Shown here: positions 36,598 to 45,893 of the stretch, one piece after another
How the letters are laid out: each line of letters opens with the position of its first letter
How positions within the stretch are numbered: the stretch's first letter is position 1
Assembly (NCBI RefSeq): GCF_963665995.1
Contig: NZ_OY762512.1
Location: 3,038,001 to 3,102,000, forward strand
Reading direction: 5' to 3'
From: Pleurocapsa sp. FMAR1
GTDB taxonomy: Bacteria; Cyanobacteriota; Cyanobacteriia; Cyanobacteriales; Xenococcaceae
Length of the DNA stretch: 64,000 nucleotides
Position numbers and translations under genes: made by a program
The notes under the pieces: model-generated
What the model saw: only the letters and a program-made list of their open reading frames with translations
Told to the model about the DNA's origin: nothing
The model's database searches: none

Positions 36598-37287
36598 CTA
36601 ACCCACGCTTAATCTTTGACGTAAGATAAATTCAGCGATCGCTAAATCCACAGGAGTAGTTACTTTTAAATTAGTTTCTTCTCCTTCAACAATTTTGACA
36701 GGAAGTTTACATTTTTCAAACAGCGCAGCATCATCGGTAACTGACCAACCTGATTCTTGACCCTGAGAGTGGCAACGCTTGAGGAGCTTTACCTCAAACC
36801 CTTGAGGAGTTTGGGCTGCCCAGAGGTTACTGCGATCTGGAGTATTTATGATAATTCCTTGTTCATTAACTACTTTGATTGTGTCTTTGATGGGTATAGC
36901 GGCAATGAAACCCTGACAATTATTAAAGGCAGCAGTACAGCGGTCAAATAATTCAGGAGTTGCCAAACATCTCGCCCCATCATGAATTAAAACCTTCTCA
37001 GCACTCTTGGGTAGAGCCTGTAAGCCATTGTAAACAGATTCTTGACGAGTATCTCCTCCAACAATTAATTCTACTGATTTGACTAGATTTAACTGGCTGA
37101 GAATATATTTAAAATCGGCAAAATCTGTAGGTTGTCCAATAATACCAATCCATTCAAGGCTTAAAGAATTTTCGGCTGCGAGTAGAGTCCATGCCAGCAG
37201 GGGTTTTCCGAGTAATTTCATGAGAAGCTTATTGCGATCGCTACCCATTCGCCGACCCATCCCCGCAGCAGGAATCAATAAGTGCAT
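36598..37287 (-). CDS. ispD: 2-C-methyl-D-erythritol 4-phosphate cytidylyltransferase
   Basis: This 229-residue enzyme of the MEP isoprenoid pathway joins CTP and MEP. The CTP-binding N-terminus IPAAGMGRRMGSDRNKLLMK is followed by EKVLIHDGARCLATPELFDR and DAALFEKCKLPVKIVEGEE, all family motifs. It is divergent from the GT9 gene with 94 bp between start codons. Confidence 0.95.
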   Translation of the reverse strand: MHLLIPAAGMGRRMGSDRNKLLMKLLGKPLLAWTLLAAENSLSLEWIGIIGQPTDFADFKYILSQLNLVKSVELIVGGDTRQESVYNGLQALPKSAEKVLIHDGARCLATPELFDRCTAAFNNCQGFIAAIPIKDTIKVVNEQGIIINTPDRSNLWAAQTPQGFEVKLLKRCHSQGQESGWSVTDDAALFEKCKLPVKIVEGEETNLKVTTPVDLAIAEFILRQRLSVG

Positions 37288-37381
37288 TTAATGATGTTTT
37301 CCTAAAGATACGACTGTTTAGCTCTATCATCTACTAAAATTGACCACAGATAAAATTAAGGACTATATCTTCTTCATAAGA

Positions 37382-38329
37382 ATGCGTATACTAGCCCTCG
37401 TGCCTGGCTCCATCGGCAATCAACTTCTCTTTTTCCCCACCATAGAGACTCTAGCAAAACAGTATCCTCAAGCTAGGATAGATGTTTTGGTAGAACCCAG
37501 TTCTAAAAAAGCTTACCGAGTCTGCAAAAATGTTGATGAGGTTTTGGTGTTCGATTTTCAAGACCGTAATAGCTTCGCTGATTATCTTAATCTTTTAGGG
37601 ATTATGCGCGATCGCGAATATGATGCAGTTATTAGCCTTAAAACTACTTGGCGGATTAAATTACTGCTGTGGCTTAATGGTATACCTACTAGAGTAGGTT
37701 TTCAGGATGATTCTCCGATATATTTATCTAATTCTGTTGTTCGTAAACCAGAGCAATACAAAGCAGAGATGTATCATGATTTGGTTGCTGGCTTAGGAAT
37801 TGATGCTCCCTGTCCTTCTGTCACTATTAATGTATCAAAAGAAGATATTGACTGGGCAGAATCAGAGCAGCAGCGTTTAGATCTAAAAGATAGTGGCTAC
37901 ATATTGCTCAGTGACGAGCAATATCTGACACCAGATATTAGTGCCTATCCACTTAAAAGTTGGCAAAAAATTATTGAGGAGATTAAACAAAAAAATACTG
38001 GTTTAGCTATTGTGCTGTTGCAAACAGATACTAACCAAGACTGGGTGAGTGCCATAATGTCAGCCAATAATAATATTAAGGCGATCGCGCCACCCGACGT
38101 GGGTAAAATGGCAGCTATAATTGCCGGTGCTAACTTGATTCTGTGTGACAATAGCACTTCTATGCAGCTAGCAGTAGCTACGGGAACATATACGATTGCT
38201 TTGTTAAACGCCCAGGATAACAAAGAACTTCCACCCCATAACGAAAACTGTGTTGCTGTTCAATCGTCAACGGCTAATTTGTCTGATATCACTCACGAAA
38301 CGGTAATCGAAAAAATGTGGCAGGGGTGA
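37382..38329 (+). CDS. Glycosyltransferase family 9 (heptosyltransferase-like)
   Basis: I choose ATG 37382, which gives the family N-terminus MRILALVPGSIGNQLLFFPT; an upstream start at 37340 adds 14 residues. The 315-residue product has the GT-B fold of ADP-heptose:LPS heptosyltransferases, with a first Rossmann half (…YDAVISLKTTWRIKLLLWLN…) and a C-terminal donor half containing GANLILCDNSTSMQLAVATG. The role is probably in envelope polysaccharide synthesis. The sugar donor is unknown. Confidence 0.85.
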   Translation: MRILALVPGSIGNQLLFFPTIETLAKQYPQARIDVLVEPSSKKAYRVCKNVDEVLVFDFQDRNSFADYLNLLGIMRDREYDAVISLKTTWRIKLLLWLNGIPTRVGFQDDSPIYLSNSVVRKPEQYKAEMYHDLVAGLGIDAPCPSVTINVSKEDIDWAESEQQRLDLKDSGYILLSDEQYLTPDISAYPLKSWQKIIEEIKQKNTGLAIVLLQTDTNQDWVSAIMSANNNIKAIAPPDVGKMAAIIAGANLILCDNSTSMQLAVATGTYTIALLNAQDNKELPPHNENCVAVQSSTANLSDITHETVIEKMWQG

Positions 38330-38767
38330 ATTGAAGGATAAAGGATGAGGGATGAGGACGGAGAAAAAAGCTAATATCATTACCAGATATCTTGCTCAGG
38401 CTTTCTAAATTATCATCTATATCGGCATCTTTATAGGTCAATAAGTAGGGATAAAGGTGAAAGGTTAAAAGAAGAAACGAATAAAACTTTTCCCTCTTCC
38501 CTATTTTCCTTGTCCCAAACCAAGAGCGATATCTTAATTGTTTTTGTCGAACTCCTTCGATTAGCGATCCTATGCTTGATCATCGCCACCTTTTCGATCT
38601 GGACTTTTCCTTTGTTTTCAGAATACATTTGGTGACACCAATTCGACACCAATTTATTTTTAATTACTTTTTGAAATATTCAGAATTACGGTATTTTTCT
38701 ACAAAAGCAGTTGACCAAAGTACAAAACATCGTTAATATAATTATTGCGCCTAAAAGGTTGTTATCT
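38330..38767. other. Repeat-bearing intergenic region
   Basis: About 440 bp without a gene. 38331-38365 and 38445-38475 contain purine-rich GGATGAGGGATGAGG-type repeats that recur elsewhere in the window (for example near 6190). The minus-strand ORF 38431-38652 is not supported. Confidence 0.45.
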
Positions 38768-38838
38768 GCGGATGTCGTATAGTGGTAATACCTTAGCCTT
38801 CCAAGCTAAAGCTAGGGGTTCGATTCCCCTCATCCGCT
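38768..38838 (+). tRNA. tRNA-Gly (anticodon TCC)
   Basis: A 71-nt cloverleaf: acceptor GCGGATG/CATCCGC, D-arm with AGTGGTAATACC, anticodon stem TTAGC/GCTAA around loop CTTCCAA (anticodon TCC), and T-arm AGGGGTTCGATTCCCCT. The 3' CCA is not encoded. Confidence 0.95.
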
Positions 38839-39115
38839 TAATTTATATATAATCAGAGTTTCAGCATATTGGGACGAAACGCAAAACAAGCTTGTATTTG
38901 TATTATGCCCTAATCCGCTCCCAATACAATAGAACTAAACCCTACTTGATCGAAGCTTTATAAAAATGTGTCTATCCAACTACATTTTATTTAAAGGCTT
39001 TGGTTTTCTATTTCCTGACGATTTAGCTTTGTAAAAGTGAAATGCTTCGATTTACTATTACAGAGATTATTATTATTTTGTTTAATAATAGCTATTAGTA
39101 TATTTTTAATTAAAA

Positions 39116-40270
39116 ATGTTAGAGTTAATATTGGCTCAAAGTTTAACAATAGTATTAAATCAAAATTTTATTGCTGAGATCGATCGGCCAACAGTAGTAG
39201 TAAATGCCTCTACTCTCCAGAAAATTGCCCCAAATAACGATAATTTAAATTACTCAGGTAGAGTAAACTGGGAAAATCCTCAAGCACCAGGCTTTAGTTA
39301 TCCAGGAACAGCATTGGAGTTTAAATTTACTGGCACTAGTTTGAAAATCGAGCTATCAGAAGATAATTGGGGCAGCGAAAACTATGTTGATGTTTATCTT
39401 GACGGTAGTTCTCAGCCTACGACTATTAAGCTAAGACAAGAAAATGGTCAACCAGTTGTTTACAATATAGCTACTGGATTGGAAAACAAGGCTCACAATG
39501 CAGTGGTAGTTAAACGAGTTGATTATCTAGCGGGAGAATTTAAGCTTCATAGCATAGCAATTGACGGTGAGCTACTTCCTGCCGACCCTGACTCTAATAA
39601 AAAAATAGAGGTTTACGGCGATTCTATTTCTGCTGGTCATGCGGTAGAGTATAAAACCAGAGGAGTTCAAGATCCTCAAACAGATTTAATTCCTATTTCC
39701 AATGCTTATTATAGTTATGCTTCTATACTAGCAAGAGATTATGACGCAGAACTTTCTTTGATAGCTCAATCAGGGGCATCTTTAGTCAACGGTTTTGGGT
39801 TTTGGAATAATTTTTGGCATAACGGCACAGGAACAGAAGCTTTTTATAACAGAATAAAACCTCTTAGCGATGCTCCTCTATGGGATTTTAAACAGTACAC
39901 CCCTGACTTAGTAGTAATTGCTCTGGGTCAAAACGATGCTGCAACTGTTGGCAATAATTTATCCAGCGAAGCTTGGAAAGGACACTATAAACAATTTATT
40001 GCTAATCTGCGAGCTAAATATCCAGATTCTTATTTTGTGGGTATGTTTCCCAATATGTACCATGATACTCAATGGGACGGATATTTAACTGAAGCGATCG
40101 CCGAATACCGTCAGGAAAACCACGATAATTGTGTCTTTTCGCTGATCCAGAAGCAAGTAACTCCTGGTCATCCCCGCATTAGCGAACAACAGCTTATGGC
40201 AGATACGTTAAAAGAGTTTATTGATGGGACTCTGACCAAAAACGGTTTTAATTGGGATGTGGCTAATTAA
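39116..40270 (+). CDS. CE2-like SGNH/GDSL esterase
   Basis: This 384-residue protein has an N-terminal beta-sandwich (about 45-160, NYSGRVNWENPQAPGFSYPG) and a C-terminal SGNH hydrolase domain, the two-domain layout of family 2 carbohydrate esterases. Block I is IEVYGDSISAGHAVE (nucleophile Ser near 178), block III is VVIALGQNDAA (Asn near 287) and the catalytic His is in TPGHPRISEQQLMADTL. It probably deacetylates a polysaccharide. There is no clear signal peptide from this start, so export is uncertain. Confidence 0.8.
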   Translation: MLELILAQSLTIVLNQNFIAEIDRPTVVVNASTLQKIAPNNDNLNYSGRVNWENPQAPGFSYPGTALEFKFTGTSLKIELSEDNWGSENYVDVYLDGSSQPTTIKLRQENGQPVVYNIATGLENKAHNAVVVKRVDYLAGEFKLHSIAIDGELLPADPDSNKKIEVYGDSISAGHAVEYKTRGVQDPQTDLIPISNAYYSYASILARDYDAELSLIAQSGASLVNGFGFWNNFWHNGTGTEAFYNRIKPLSDAPLWDFKQYTPDLVVIALGQNDAATVGNNLSSEAWKGHYKQFIANLRAKYPDSYFVGMFPNMYHDTQWDGYLTEAIAEYRQENHDNCVFSLIQKQVTPGHPRISEQQLMADTLKEFIDGTLTKNGFNWDVAN

Positions 40271-40383
40271 ATAAATACTGGGCGATGGCTAAATGTAGTC
40301 ATGTCCTTATAGCAACAGTCAGTTCTTAGGTAGTCCTAAAGATGTAAGGAGCTAAAATAATAAATGCAGCTAATCTAGTTTTT

Positions 40384-40484
40384 ATGTCAGCAGATTCACC
40401 ACCATATTGCCCATCCTGTGAATCCAATTTAATTGTCAAAAATGGAAAAATTCACAACGGCAAGCAGCCTCGACACTTCCTTCA
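40384..40484 (+). mobile_element. IS1-type InsA N-terminal remnant
   Basis: ATG 40384 begins a zinc-finger-like N-terminus, PYCPSCESNLIVKNGKIHNG then KQPRHF, characteristic of IS1-family InsA proteins. After about 33 codons the sequence changes abruptly into the GC-rich repeat field. No InsB catalytic part is found. The ORF continuing to 40593 is a read-through into repeats. Confidence 0.65.
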
Positions 40485-41550
40485 AGTCGGTAAAACCGAT
40501 GGCGCGTTTTTTGTACGGCGCGTTTTGCGAGACAGTTGCGTTGCGGGGGTTCCCCCCGTTGAGCAAACTGTCGAGGTTGGGGCGAGGAAATGAGGTCTGA
40601 CCCACAGCTTCGGACAGAAGCAAAGTCATGCGAAAGCATGACGATGGCACATACGTGCCGTTCGCCCTACGGCGACGCGGGGTCTTGACTCTTTTCGCGC
40701 TTGGCAACGGCGGCGGACAGAGAGTCCGCGAGAGCATATTCCACTCGCCCGTTGCGAGACAGTTCCGTTGCGGTGGTGAGACACTTGCGTTGCGGACGGC
40801 AGTTTTTGAGGCGAGGAAACGCCCCCGTTTAGGGGCGCTGTTTTGAAGCAATAGCTCATGGGGCTTCGCCCCAAGACCGCTTTGCTTCGCTGTTCCACTC
40901 GCCTGTTGGGACAGAATACTCTGACAAGGTCAGCTTTTGTGTATGAAGCTTCATACACAAAACGTGACCGCCCAACCTCGACAGTTCCTTTAAGCGGGGT
41001 TCCCCCGCCAACGGACTCAGATGCGGACGAAGCGTCCTTTCTCGCAAAACACGCCTCGTCTATGACCCGTTGCGGGGGGTACCCCTTGGTTGTCGAGGGC
41101 GAGCAAAGCGTTGTGGTGAAGCAGTTGCGTTGGTGAAGCATTGCGGTCTTGGGGGTTTCCCCCATGAGCAAATGCTGAAAGGGTTCCCCGACTTGAGCAA
41201 AGGCACGAACCCGAAGGGGGGTTCCCCCCATGCAGGAAGCAAAGCTTCGCACGTTGGAACGTGCCGACTTTCCGAAGGAAAGGCGAGGCTTTCCAAAGCC
41301 TGTCGCTAGACGCGACTTGGGCGGTACCCCGCCCTGCGCTATTGCCGAGGGTGCGCGGGTTTCCAAGGGGCTGTGGGCGTGATTGCATCGCGCTTACGCA
41401 AGTCTTGCCCTTTATAAGCCCCGTCGCGTCTTCTGGAACTGTCGAGGGCGGGGGTCACATGCGGCTCACGCCTTTGTCCCATGAGCAACTTTCGTAAGAA
41501 CTGTCGAGGTTGGGTAAGAAGCTTCCCACAGAAAAGCCGCCGTACGGAGT
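40485..41550. repeat. Dense GC-rich palindromic repeat field
   Basis: About 1.07 kb of nested short palindromes. Recurring modules are GCGTTGCGGGGGTTCCCCCC, CAGTT…AACTGTCGAGG, TTCCACTCGCCxGTTG and GGGGTTCCCCC. Overlapping open frames exist on both strands only because stop codons are rare in this composition. None has a protein family, so I annotate no gene here. The same modules occur at 9447-9618 and 41755-41858. Confidence 0.8.
40935..40962. repeat. 28-bp perfect palindrome
   Basis: TTTTGTGTATGAAG followed immediately by its exact reverse complement, a gapless perfect palindrome centred on AAGCTT at 40948/40949 within the GC-rich field. It could extrude as a cruciform, and is AT-rich unlike its surroundings. 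Confidence 0.85.
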
Positions 41551-41640
41551 GTCTGGCAAAAACGCACGCTAGAGGATATTTTCCCCGATCTATTCTTCTC
41601 TGAACTTACCGATAAAGATTGAGAAGCGGTTGCTAATCAG
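41551..41640 (+). pseudogene. DUF1156 methyltransferase fragment
   Basis: This 90-bp piece aligns with 53817-53907 of the methyltransferase: VWQKRTLEDIFPDLFFSELT then DKD, a stop (TGA replacing CGA), then EAVAN. It is an isolated scrap of the segment just after the DPPY motif, preceded directly by repeat sequence. Confidence 0.85.
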
Positions 41641-41754
41641 ATTTACCTACTATAACTCTAAGAAATATTTCAAAAGGAGCGCCAATACCAAAATCAGAAT
41701 AGAGAAAATAAAATAATCTTTTGCAATAAAAATATAAGCTAAAAAAGCGAAGCA

Positions 41755-41858
41755 GCGCGTTGCGGTGAAGCAGTTCGTTGGCGGGGTTCCCCCGCTTAAA
41801 GAAACTGCTTCACCCGAAGGGGGGTATCCCCCGTTGTAGCGACTGCTTCAAGAAGCGA
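41755..41858. repeat. GC-rich palindromic repeat, second cluster
   Basis: About 100 bp with the same modules as the 40.5-41.5 kb field (GCGTTGCGGTGAAGCAGTT, GGCGGGGTTCCCCCGC, GGGGGGTATCCCCC), inserted where the intact island has its HicB-like gene. Confidence 0.75.
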
Positions 41859-41873
41859 TCGCCATGAATGTTA

Positions 41874-41969
41874 AAGGAATTATTCAAGGTAAGACAATTT
41901 AACTATCACAAGCAGTTAGCGTCCCCGATGGCACATAAGCTATGGTCGAAATTCGCGATCGCTCTTAGT
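41874..41969 (+). pseudogene. Antitoxin remnant, paralogue of 55301
   Basis: MNVKGIIQGKTI, stop, LSQAVSVPDGT, stop, AMVEIRDRS, stop: the same protein as the antitoxin at 55301 but with three nonsense codons in one frame. No product is possible. Confidence 0.85.
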
Positions 41970-42053
41970 TAAGTAAAACAGAGCAATTGCAGCAACTACA
42001 GCCACAAAAACAAACCACACTTAACCCTGAAGAAGCTCTATCGAGTCAGGAAT

Positions 42054-42326
42054 TTGATGAACGAAAATGTTCGTAACTATTTGGTAAATGATTATGAGTG
42101 GTTTATCAATAATCTAGGTCTGCCAGATCCTAATGATCGTCATGTTCTGGCAGCAGCCATAAAAGCTAAAGCCAAAGTAATCGTTACTAATAATCTAAAA
42201 GACTTTCCCCAGTCAGAATTGAATAAATATAATGTCGAAGTACAACATACAGGATACCTTTATCATATGCGAAGCGATATCCTTGAGGATAAATCTAATC
42301 GATCTCTATTCCGTGCAGGTAATTGA
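42054..42326 (+). pseudogene. C-terminal half of a PIN-domain toxin
   Basis: The 90 codons match the second half of a PIN-domain (VapC-like) ribonuclease: LGLPDPNDRHVLAAAIKAKA then KVIVTNNLKDFP, which supply the later acidic residues of the active site. The first half with the N-terminal Asp is missing. The 70-bp upstream shows no start of the family. It differs from the VapC at 55554, so it comes from a different module. Confidence 0.7.
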
Positions 42327-42511
42327 AGCAGTAAAAAAATGTCATCAGAATAATTAGCCAAGCATTAGTTAGACATGAAAAATAAATAGTGTTACATAAA
42401 TACTACCAATAATATTTATGTAACACTATTTACATGAAATTTACAAAAGTATAGAGAAAAAATGAATGCATTATTTGCTAATTTACTCTAAAAAAACAAA
42501 TACTGTTAAAA

Positions 42512-42832
42512 CTAATCATATTTAATCTTTTGTTCTTGCTGGTTTTTATCATACGAATCGCTCATTTTATAAACATCATATGCTATCTCACTCACATCCA
42601 TAATCAGTCCTAATGAATCTGCTTTGGCAGCAAAAGTTTTTGCTGCTTTGGGTGCATATTTAACAGTTACTTTAGCAATTTTTGGACTTTCTTTAAAAAC
42701 AATTTTGGCTGCTTTTGAACTTCCAGACCAAACATCGTTTATTGTACTGGCTGAAGCTACTTGAGTTATTCCCATCATAACAATGCCCAAAGCAACTATA
42801 AAAGTACAAACTCTCTTAAAAATATTGTTCAT
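42512..42832 (-). CDS. Small secreted hypothetical protein
   Basis: This 106-residue protein has a clear signal peptide (MNNIFKRVCTFIVALGIVMM…, cleavage probably after ASA). The mature region is lysine-rich and helical, with repeated AK/APK segments (SSKAAKIVFKESPKIAKVTV), and ends in a charged tail. No family is recognised. It is the only gene in the decayed island that looks intact and is on the opposite strand to the fragments. Confidence 0.55.
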   Translation of the reverse strand: MNNIFKRVCTFIVALGIVMMGITQVASASTINDVWSGSSKAAKIVFKESPKIAKVTVKYAPKAAKTFAAKADSLGLIMDVSEIAYDVYKMSDSYDKNQQEQKIKYD

Positions 42833-42982
42833 TTTGTTTTTTTAAATATCTACCTTCTAAAACTAACAATATAGTTTTAGACCAGTACTGACAAAAATCA
42901 GGATGACCATGTAATTTAAATCACTGACTAAACAACAAGCAAAGCCTTGAATTGAGAAATAGCCCTAAATAACTCTCAATTG

Positions 42983-43430
42983 ATGTACTTACAAGATCGC
43001 TCTTGGCGCATTAGCTATTCCAGCAATGAAAATAATCCCATCGCCGATTTTTATATCCTTGCATTAGAATACGCGGTGCAGTGCGATCGCAAGTTATACT
43101 AATTTAAATTGTTATAACTACTTCTCGACTCTCTCTAAACCAAATGAGCGCACCATATAATTTTGGCAAACAATGTCTACCGATTATTTTCGTCATAGTG
43201 AGATTGAATGCGATCACTTGAAACAACATCTGACGAAAAACAACCAGAGATTACTTGCTAGTCGGTTACAGAATATTTGGCAAAATGGCAGAAGTATTGT
43301 TAATGGTAAAAAGCTAGCTAAAAATGCTGAGTTTATCGATCTTTCTCGGCAATACTTAACGGTGAACACACCTTTAAAGGATTTGATGTTTCGCCACACC
43401 CGCGATACATTGAGACAATACAGAAAATGA
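42983..43430 (+). pseudogene. PLD-SNF2 helicase remnant
   Basis: Two pieces match the intact helicase at 58474. 42983-43101 carries the N-terminus YLQDRSWRISYSSNENNPIA then DFYILALEYAVQCDRK. 43165-43428 carries the region around MSTDYFRHSEIECDHL to FRHTRDTLRQY. About 485 codons between them are deleted. The upstream leader (from about 42943) is also homologous. The second piece is cut by IS200/IS605-type sequence. Confidence 0.9.
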
Positions 43431-43606
43431 AAGCCCACGAGCGAAGCGTCCATGATAGCGTGGGATGAATCATCCGCGGGTTTTTTGTTGAGCTATATAT
43501 CTTTCAACTGTAGCAGATGAAACGTTTCCAGCCGTCGAACAGAAATAGCTTCTAGTCCACATGGAAGGCATTTTTAATAGCTCGGTAAATTCTTCTCTAT
43601 GGATTA
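43431..43606 (-). mobile_element. IS200/IS605 remnant (TnpA C-terminus and end hairpin)
   Basis: On the minus strand the sequence EFTELLKMPSMWTRSYFCST then AGNVSSATVERYIAQQKTRG is the C-terminus of a Y1 (HUH) transposase TnpA, ending at 43470. Next to it, 43434-43468 forms the CCCACG…CGTGGG hairpin usual at IS605 ends. The rest of tnpA, with the HUH motif, is gone. The element interrupts the helicase remnant. Confidence 0.7.
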
Positions 43607-43620
43607 AAGTAAAAGAAAAT

Positions 43621-43910
43621 CGCTCGATTTCGACGGTGATGAAATCTACTGGAGTATACGACTTGGGGACAAATATCAAACTAAAGACCCTCAAAAAGCA
43701 AGATTGCTTAGGGTGCAAAAAGGTAAATGTCACCACTGTCAACGGTCTTTTGAACCTGGAGACAATCTGGAAAAACACCACTTGATTCCTAATAATTAAG
43801 GCGCAAATAATTCAGATCAAAACTTAGTTTTACTTCACTTACATTGCCATGACAAGGTTCACCGAAATCATAGCAAGAAGAACAAGACCAAAGCTAGCAG
43901 CCACAAGTAA
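43621..43910 (+). pseudogene. Group II intron-encoded protein, HNH domain fragment
   Basis: This frame reads DFDGDEIYWSIRLGDKYQTK, then KGKCHHCQRSFEPGDNLEKH then HLIPN, stop, then LVLLHLHCHDKVH. It is the C-x2-C/HH/N/H HNH endonuclease at the end of group II intron maturases, with one in-frame TAA. It ends 21 bp before a domain V, the normal arrangement. Confidence 0.8.
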
Positions 43911-43931
43911 AGGTGGAATTTATGTATCGAG

Positions 43932-44007
43932 GAGCGGTATGACTTGAAAGGGTCACGTACCGTTTTGAAGCCGAGTCACAGAGGCGACTCTCTGGCTTAG
44001 GTTAACA
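43932..44007 (+). mobile_element. Group II intron domains V and VI
   Basis: 43932-43965 is a 34-nt domain V starting GAGCGGTATG (AGC triad) with a TTGAAAGG loop and closing ACGTACCGTTT. 43966-44007 is domain VI with a GAAGCCGAGTC/GACTCTCTGGCTT stem. It is the 3' end of the intron whose HNH fragment precedes it. Confidence 0.8.
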
Positions 44008-44012
44008 GACCA

Positions 44013-44240
44013 AGACGCTCATGTCATGATGTTAGAGAAGCACTACATAATGTAATTAAGACAACTCCAAAGTATGTATTAGATGTAGATATTAGCCAAT
44101 GCTTCGATAAAATAGACCATGAAAAGCTACTCAAAAAACTAAATACATACTCTACCTTACGTAGACAAATACGAGCTTGGCTAAAAGCTGGTGTATGGGA
44201 TGACAAACAGCTTTTCCCCACATCTGAAGGAACGCCCCAG
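44013..44240 (+). pseudogene. Group II intron reverse-transcriptase fragment
   Basis: An open frame without a start encodes RRSCHDVREALHNVIKTTPK then YVLDVDISQCFDKIDHEKLL and LFPTSEGTPQ, the RT palm region (domains 1-4, with the first catalytic Asp). It lies after, not before, a domain V, so it belongs to another or a rearranged intron. The YADD-containing part is missing. Confidence 0.8.
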
Positions 44241-44516
44241 AGAAAATTAAAGCTACAAGAGGCGCATTATGTGAATGGTGTGGCGGTTTAAATAACAAAG
44301 TATCTTCTAATCGCATCCACGCAATGTATTTGTAAAGAATTTTGAGGGGTACTAAAAGAATACTATATGCTGGTACTATTTTTGTAGTATACAAACATTT
44401 CATACTGGTTTTGTACTCTGTTATTCAAATACTTTCCTTTAGTTACTACTAGAAAAGTACTAAAAAGAAATAATTGCTGAACTCATAGAAGCCTTACACT
44501 GTATGTTTTATAGTTG

Positions 44517-44546
44517 TTTTAAAAACGGGACTGACGGGACTCGAAC
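44517..44546. repeat. Left attachment-site repeat
   Basis: Identical over 30 bp to 63774-63803. 44526-44546 equals the 3' 21 bp of tRNA-Asp (CGGGACTGACGGGACTCGAA then C). After 44546 the sequence diverges from the tRNA, so no tRNA is encoded here. Confidence 0.88.
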
Positions 44547-44611
44547 ACTACGTGTTAAAAGCCTTTTAAATCAATACTTTAAGCTGGTAAGATTACAAAA
44601 CAACAGTTTTT

Positions 44612-44629
44612 TACTAGAAAAATACTAGA
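44612..44629. repeat. Candidate integrase arm-type site, left
   Basis: TACTAGAAAAATACTAGA, itself a direct repeat of TACTAGA, occurs identically at 63616-63633 near the other end of the island. This copy is 6 bp upstream of the integrase ATG, so it could also autoregulate the gene. Confidence 0.5.
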
Positions 44630-44634
44630 AAGAA

Positions 44635-45893
44635 ATGTACAGCAAAACCAGCAAGCGTAGCAACACGGTAAAGATTTCTACCGACAAAGATTATCTTCGG
44701 CTTCAATTCCTTTCAGCACTTAGTCGTTAGCTTTACGGACAGCGCCAGTTTTTAAAGAGTTTGGGCAGACAAGACACTCCAGAAAATCGTAAGTTGGCGG
44801 AAAGTTTAGCAGCAAGAATACAGGCTGATATAGATCACCCTGATGTTGAAACCCTCTTTGATTTAAGTCTGAAAAATATCTGGGTATCAAAGTAGAAAAT
44901 GTTATTCTGCACCCAACCATCACAACCATTAAACTTGAAGAGCTATGGATTGAATTTGCTGACTACAAATACAAGACAGGGAAAATTTCTGAAACTACCT
45001 ACAAAACCAAATACACTCGAACTTTTTCCAATTGGTTAAAACCTTACTTCGGGGAATATATATCTCAGGAGTTAGCAGAAAGAATAGTTTTTGAGCTTCA
45101 GAAGCAAGGGATAAATAAAACCAATCTTAGAAAGATGATTTCGGCTTTGAAAGAAGCTTGCGATCGCTCGATCAATCAAGGGAACTTAAATCGGAATTAT
45201 TTTGTAGGGCTAAAAAATAATATCAAGCCACCTAAGAAGTCTAAACAACTTATTGAGGAAGAAGACTATCGGGCATTCACCCTCGAAGAAAGAGATATAA
45301 TCATTGATACCTTTAAGACCTCTCACAAAGACAGCGAACGTCAGATTGCTAATTTAGTAGAGTTTTTGTTTTTAACAGGGTGTCGTCTAGGTGAGGCTTT
45401 TGCCTTTAAGTGGAAGAATGTTAAGTCAGAAAAAGGGTGGATTGTATTTGATGAATCTTACTCTAGTGAAACTAAAATCACCAAGTCTACTAAAACAGAT
45501 GTAATTCGTATTTTCAAAATCAAGGGATACTCCCGCATAACTAATTTACTCCACCAAGTAAAAACTCATGATTTTGATCCTGATGACTATGTGTTTACTA
45601 CTCTCAAAGGGAAAGAATACAACCGACTTAACCTTAGTGCTTTATGGTTAGGAATAGATAAAAGTAAAGAAGAAAATAAATATTACTATCTTGGTGTAGT
45701 TACTAGATTGGTACAAGGCGGAGAAATTAGTCAGTATCTTAAACCAAGCTCGACCAGACATACTTTTATCACTATCCAAGCTCATGCAGGTGTTGACCTT
45801 AAATTATTAGCTGATTCTGTTGGTAATTCTGTAGATGTAATTTACGAGCATTACCTAGACACAAATAAAAACTCTACTTTTTTTGATATCTGA
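44635..45893 (+). pseudogene. Tyrosine recombinase (integrase), 5' part damaged
   Basis: ATG 44635 opens the gene (MYSKTSKRSNTVKISTDKDY), but a TAG stops it at 44728-44730. A frameshift near 44868 then moves the frame to the one holding the rest (GIKVENVILHPTITTIKLEE…). The uninterrupted part from ATG 45135 has the catalytic domain: LTGCRLGEAFAFKWKNV (Arg I), SSTRHTFITIQAHAG (box II Arg/His) and VIYEHYLD (Tyr nucleophile). The SAM-like core-binding and arm-binding domains are split. Internal translation of the 252-residue catalytic domain would probably not suffice for integration. Confidence 0.8.

Larger units (their letters stand above)
41551..44546. mobile_element. Decayed left-hand copy of the tRNA-Asp island
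   Basis: This stretch holds fragments of the DUF1156 methyltransferase (41551), the antitoxin (41874) and the PLD-helicase (42983) in the same order and orientation as in the island to its right. They are followed by insertion-element debris, a possible scrap of the primase 3' end (about 44294-44315) and a right-end sequence (about 44350-44546) homologous to 63610-63803. It is best explained as an older related element integrated in tandem. Its own left end is not visible and may be lost in the GC-rich repeats. Confidence 0.7.

Noticed and set aside
38431-38652. Minus-strand ORF of 73 codons
   Set aside because: No family, low-quality sequence and overlap with GGATGAGG-type repeats.
40384-41497. 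Many long overlapping ORFs on both strands, up to 246 codons
   Set aside because: They lie in GC-rich palindromic repeats with few stop codons, share modules between frames and strands, and show no protein family.
43561-43785. Plus-strand ORF of 74 codons
   Set aside because: It reads antisense to the TnpA tail and then the wrong frame of the HNH fragment, so it is a chimera of debris.
44521-44551. A second tRNA-Asp gene
   Set aside because: Only the 3' 21 nt of the tRNA are present. The anticodon and D-arms are absent, so it is an attachment-site remnant.
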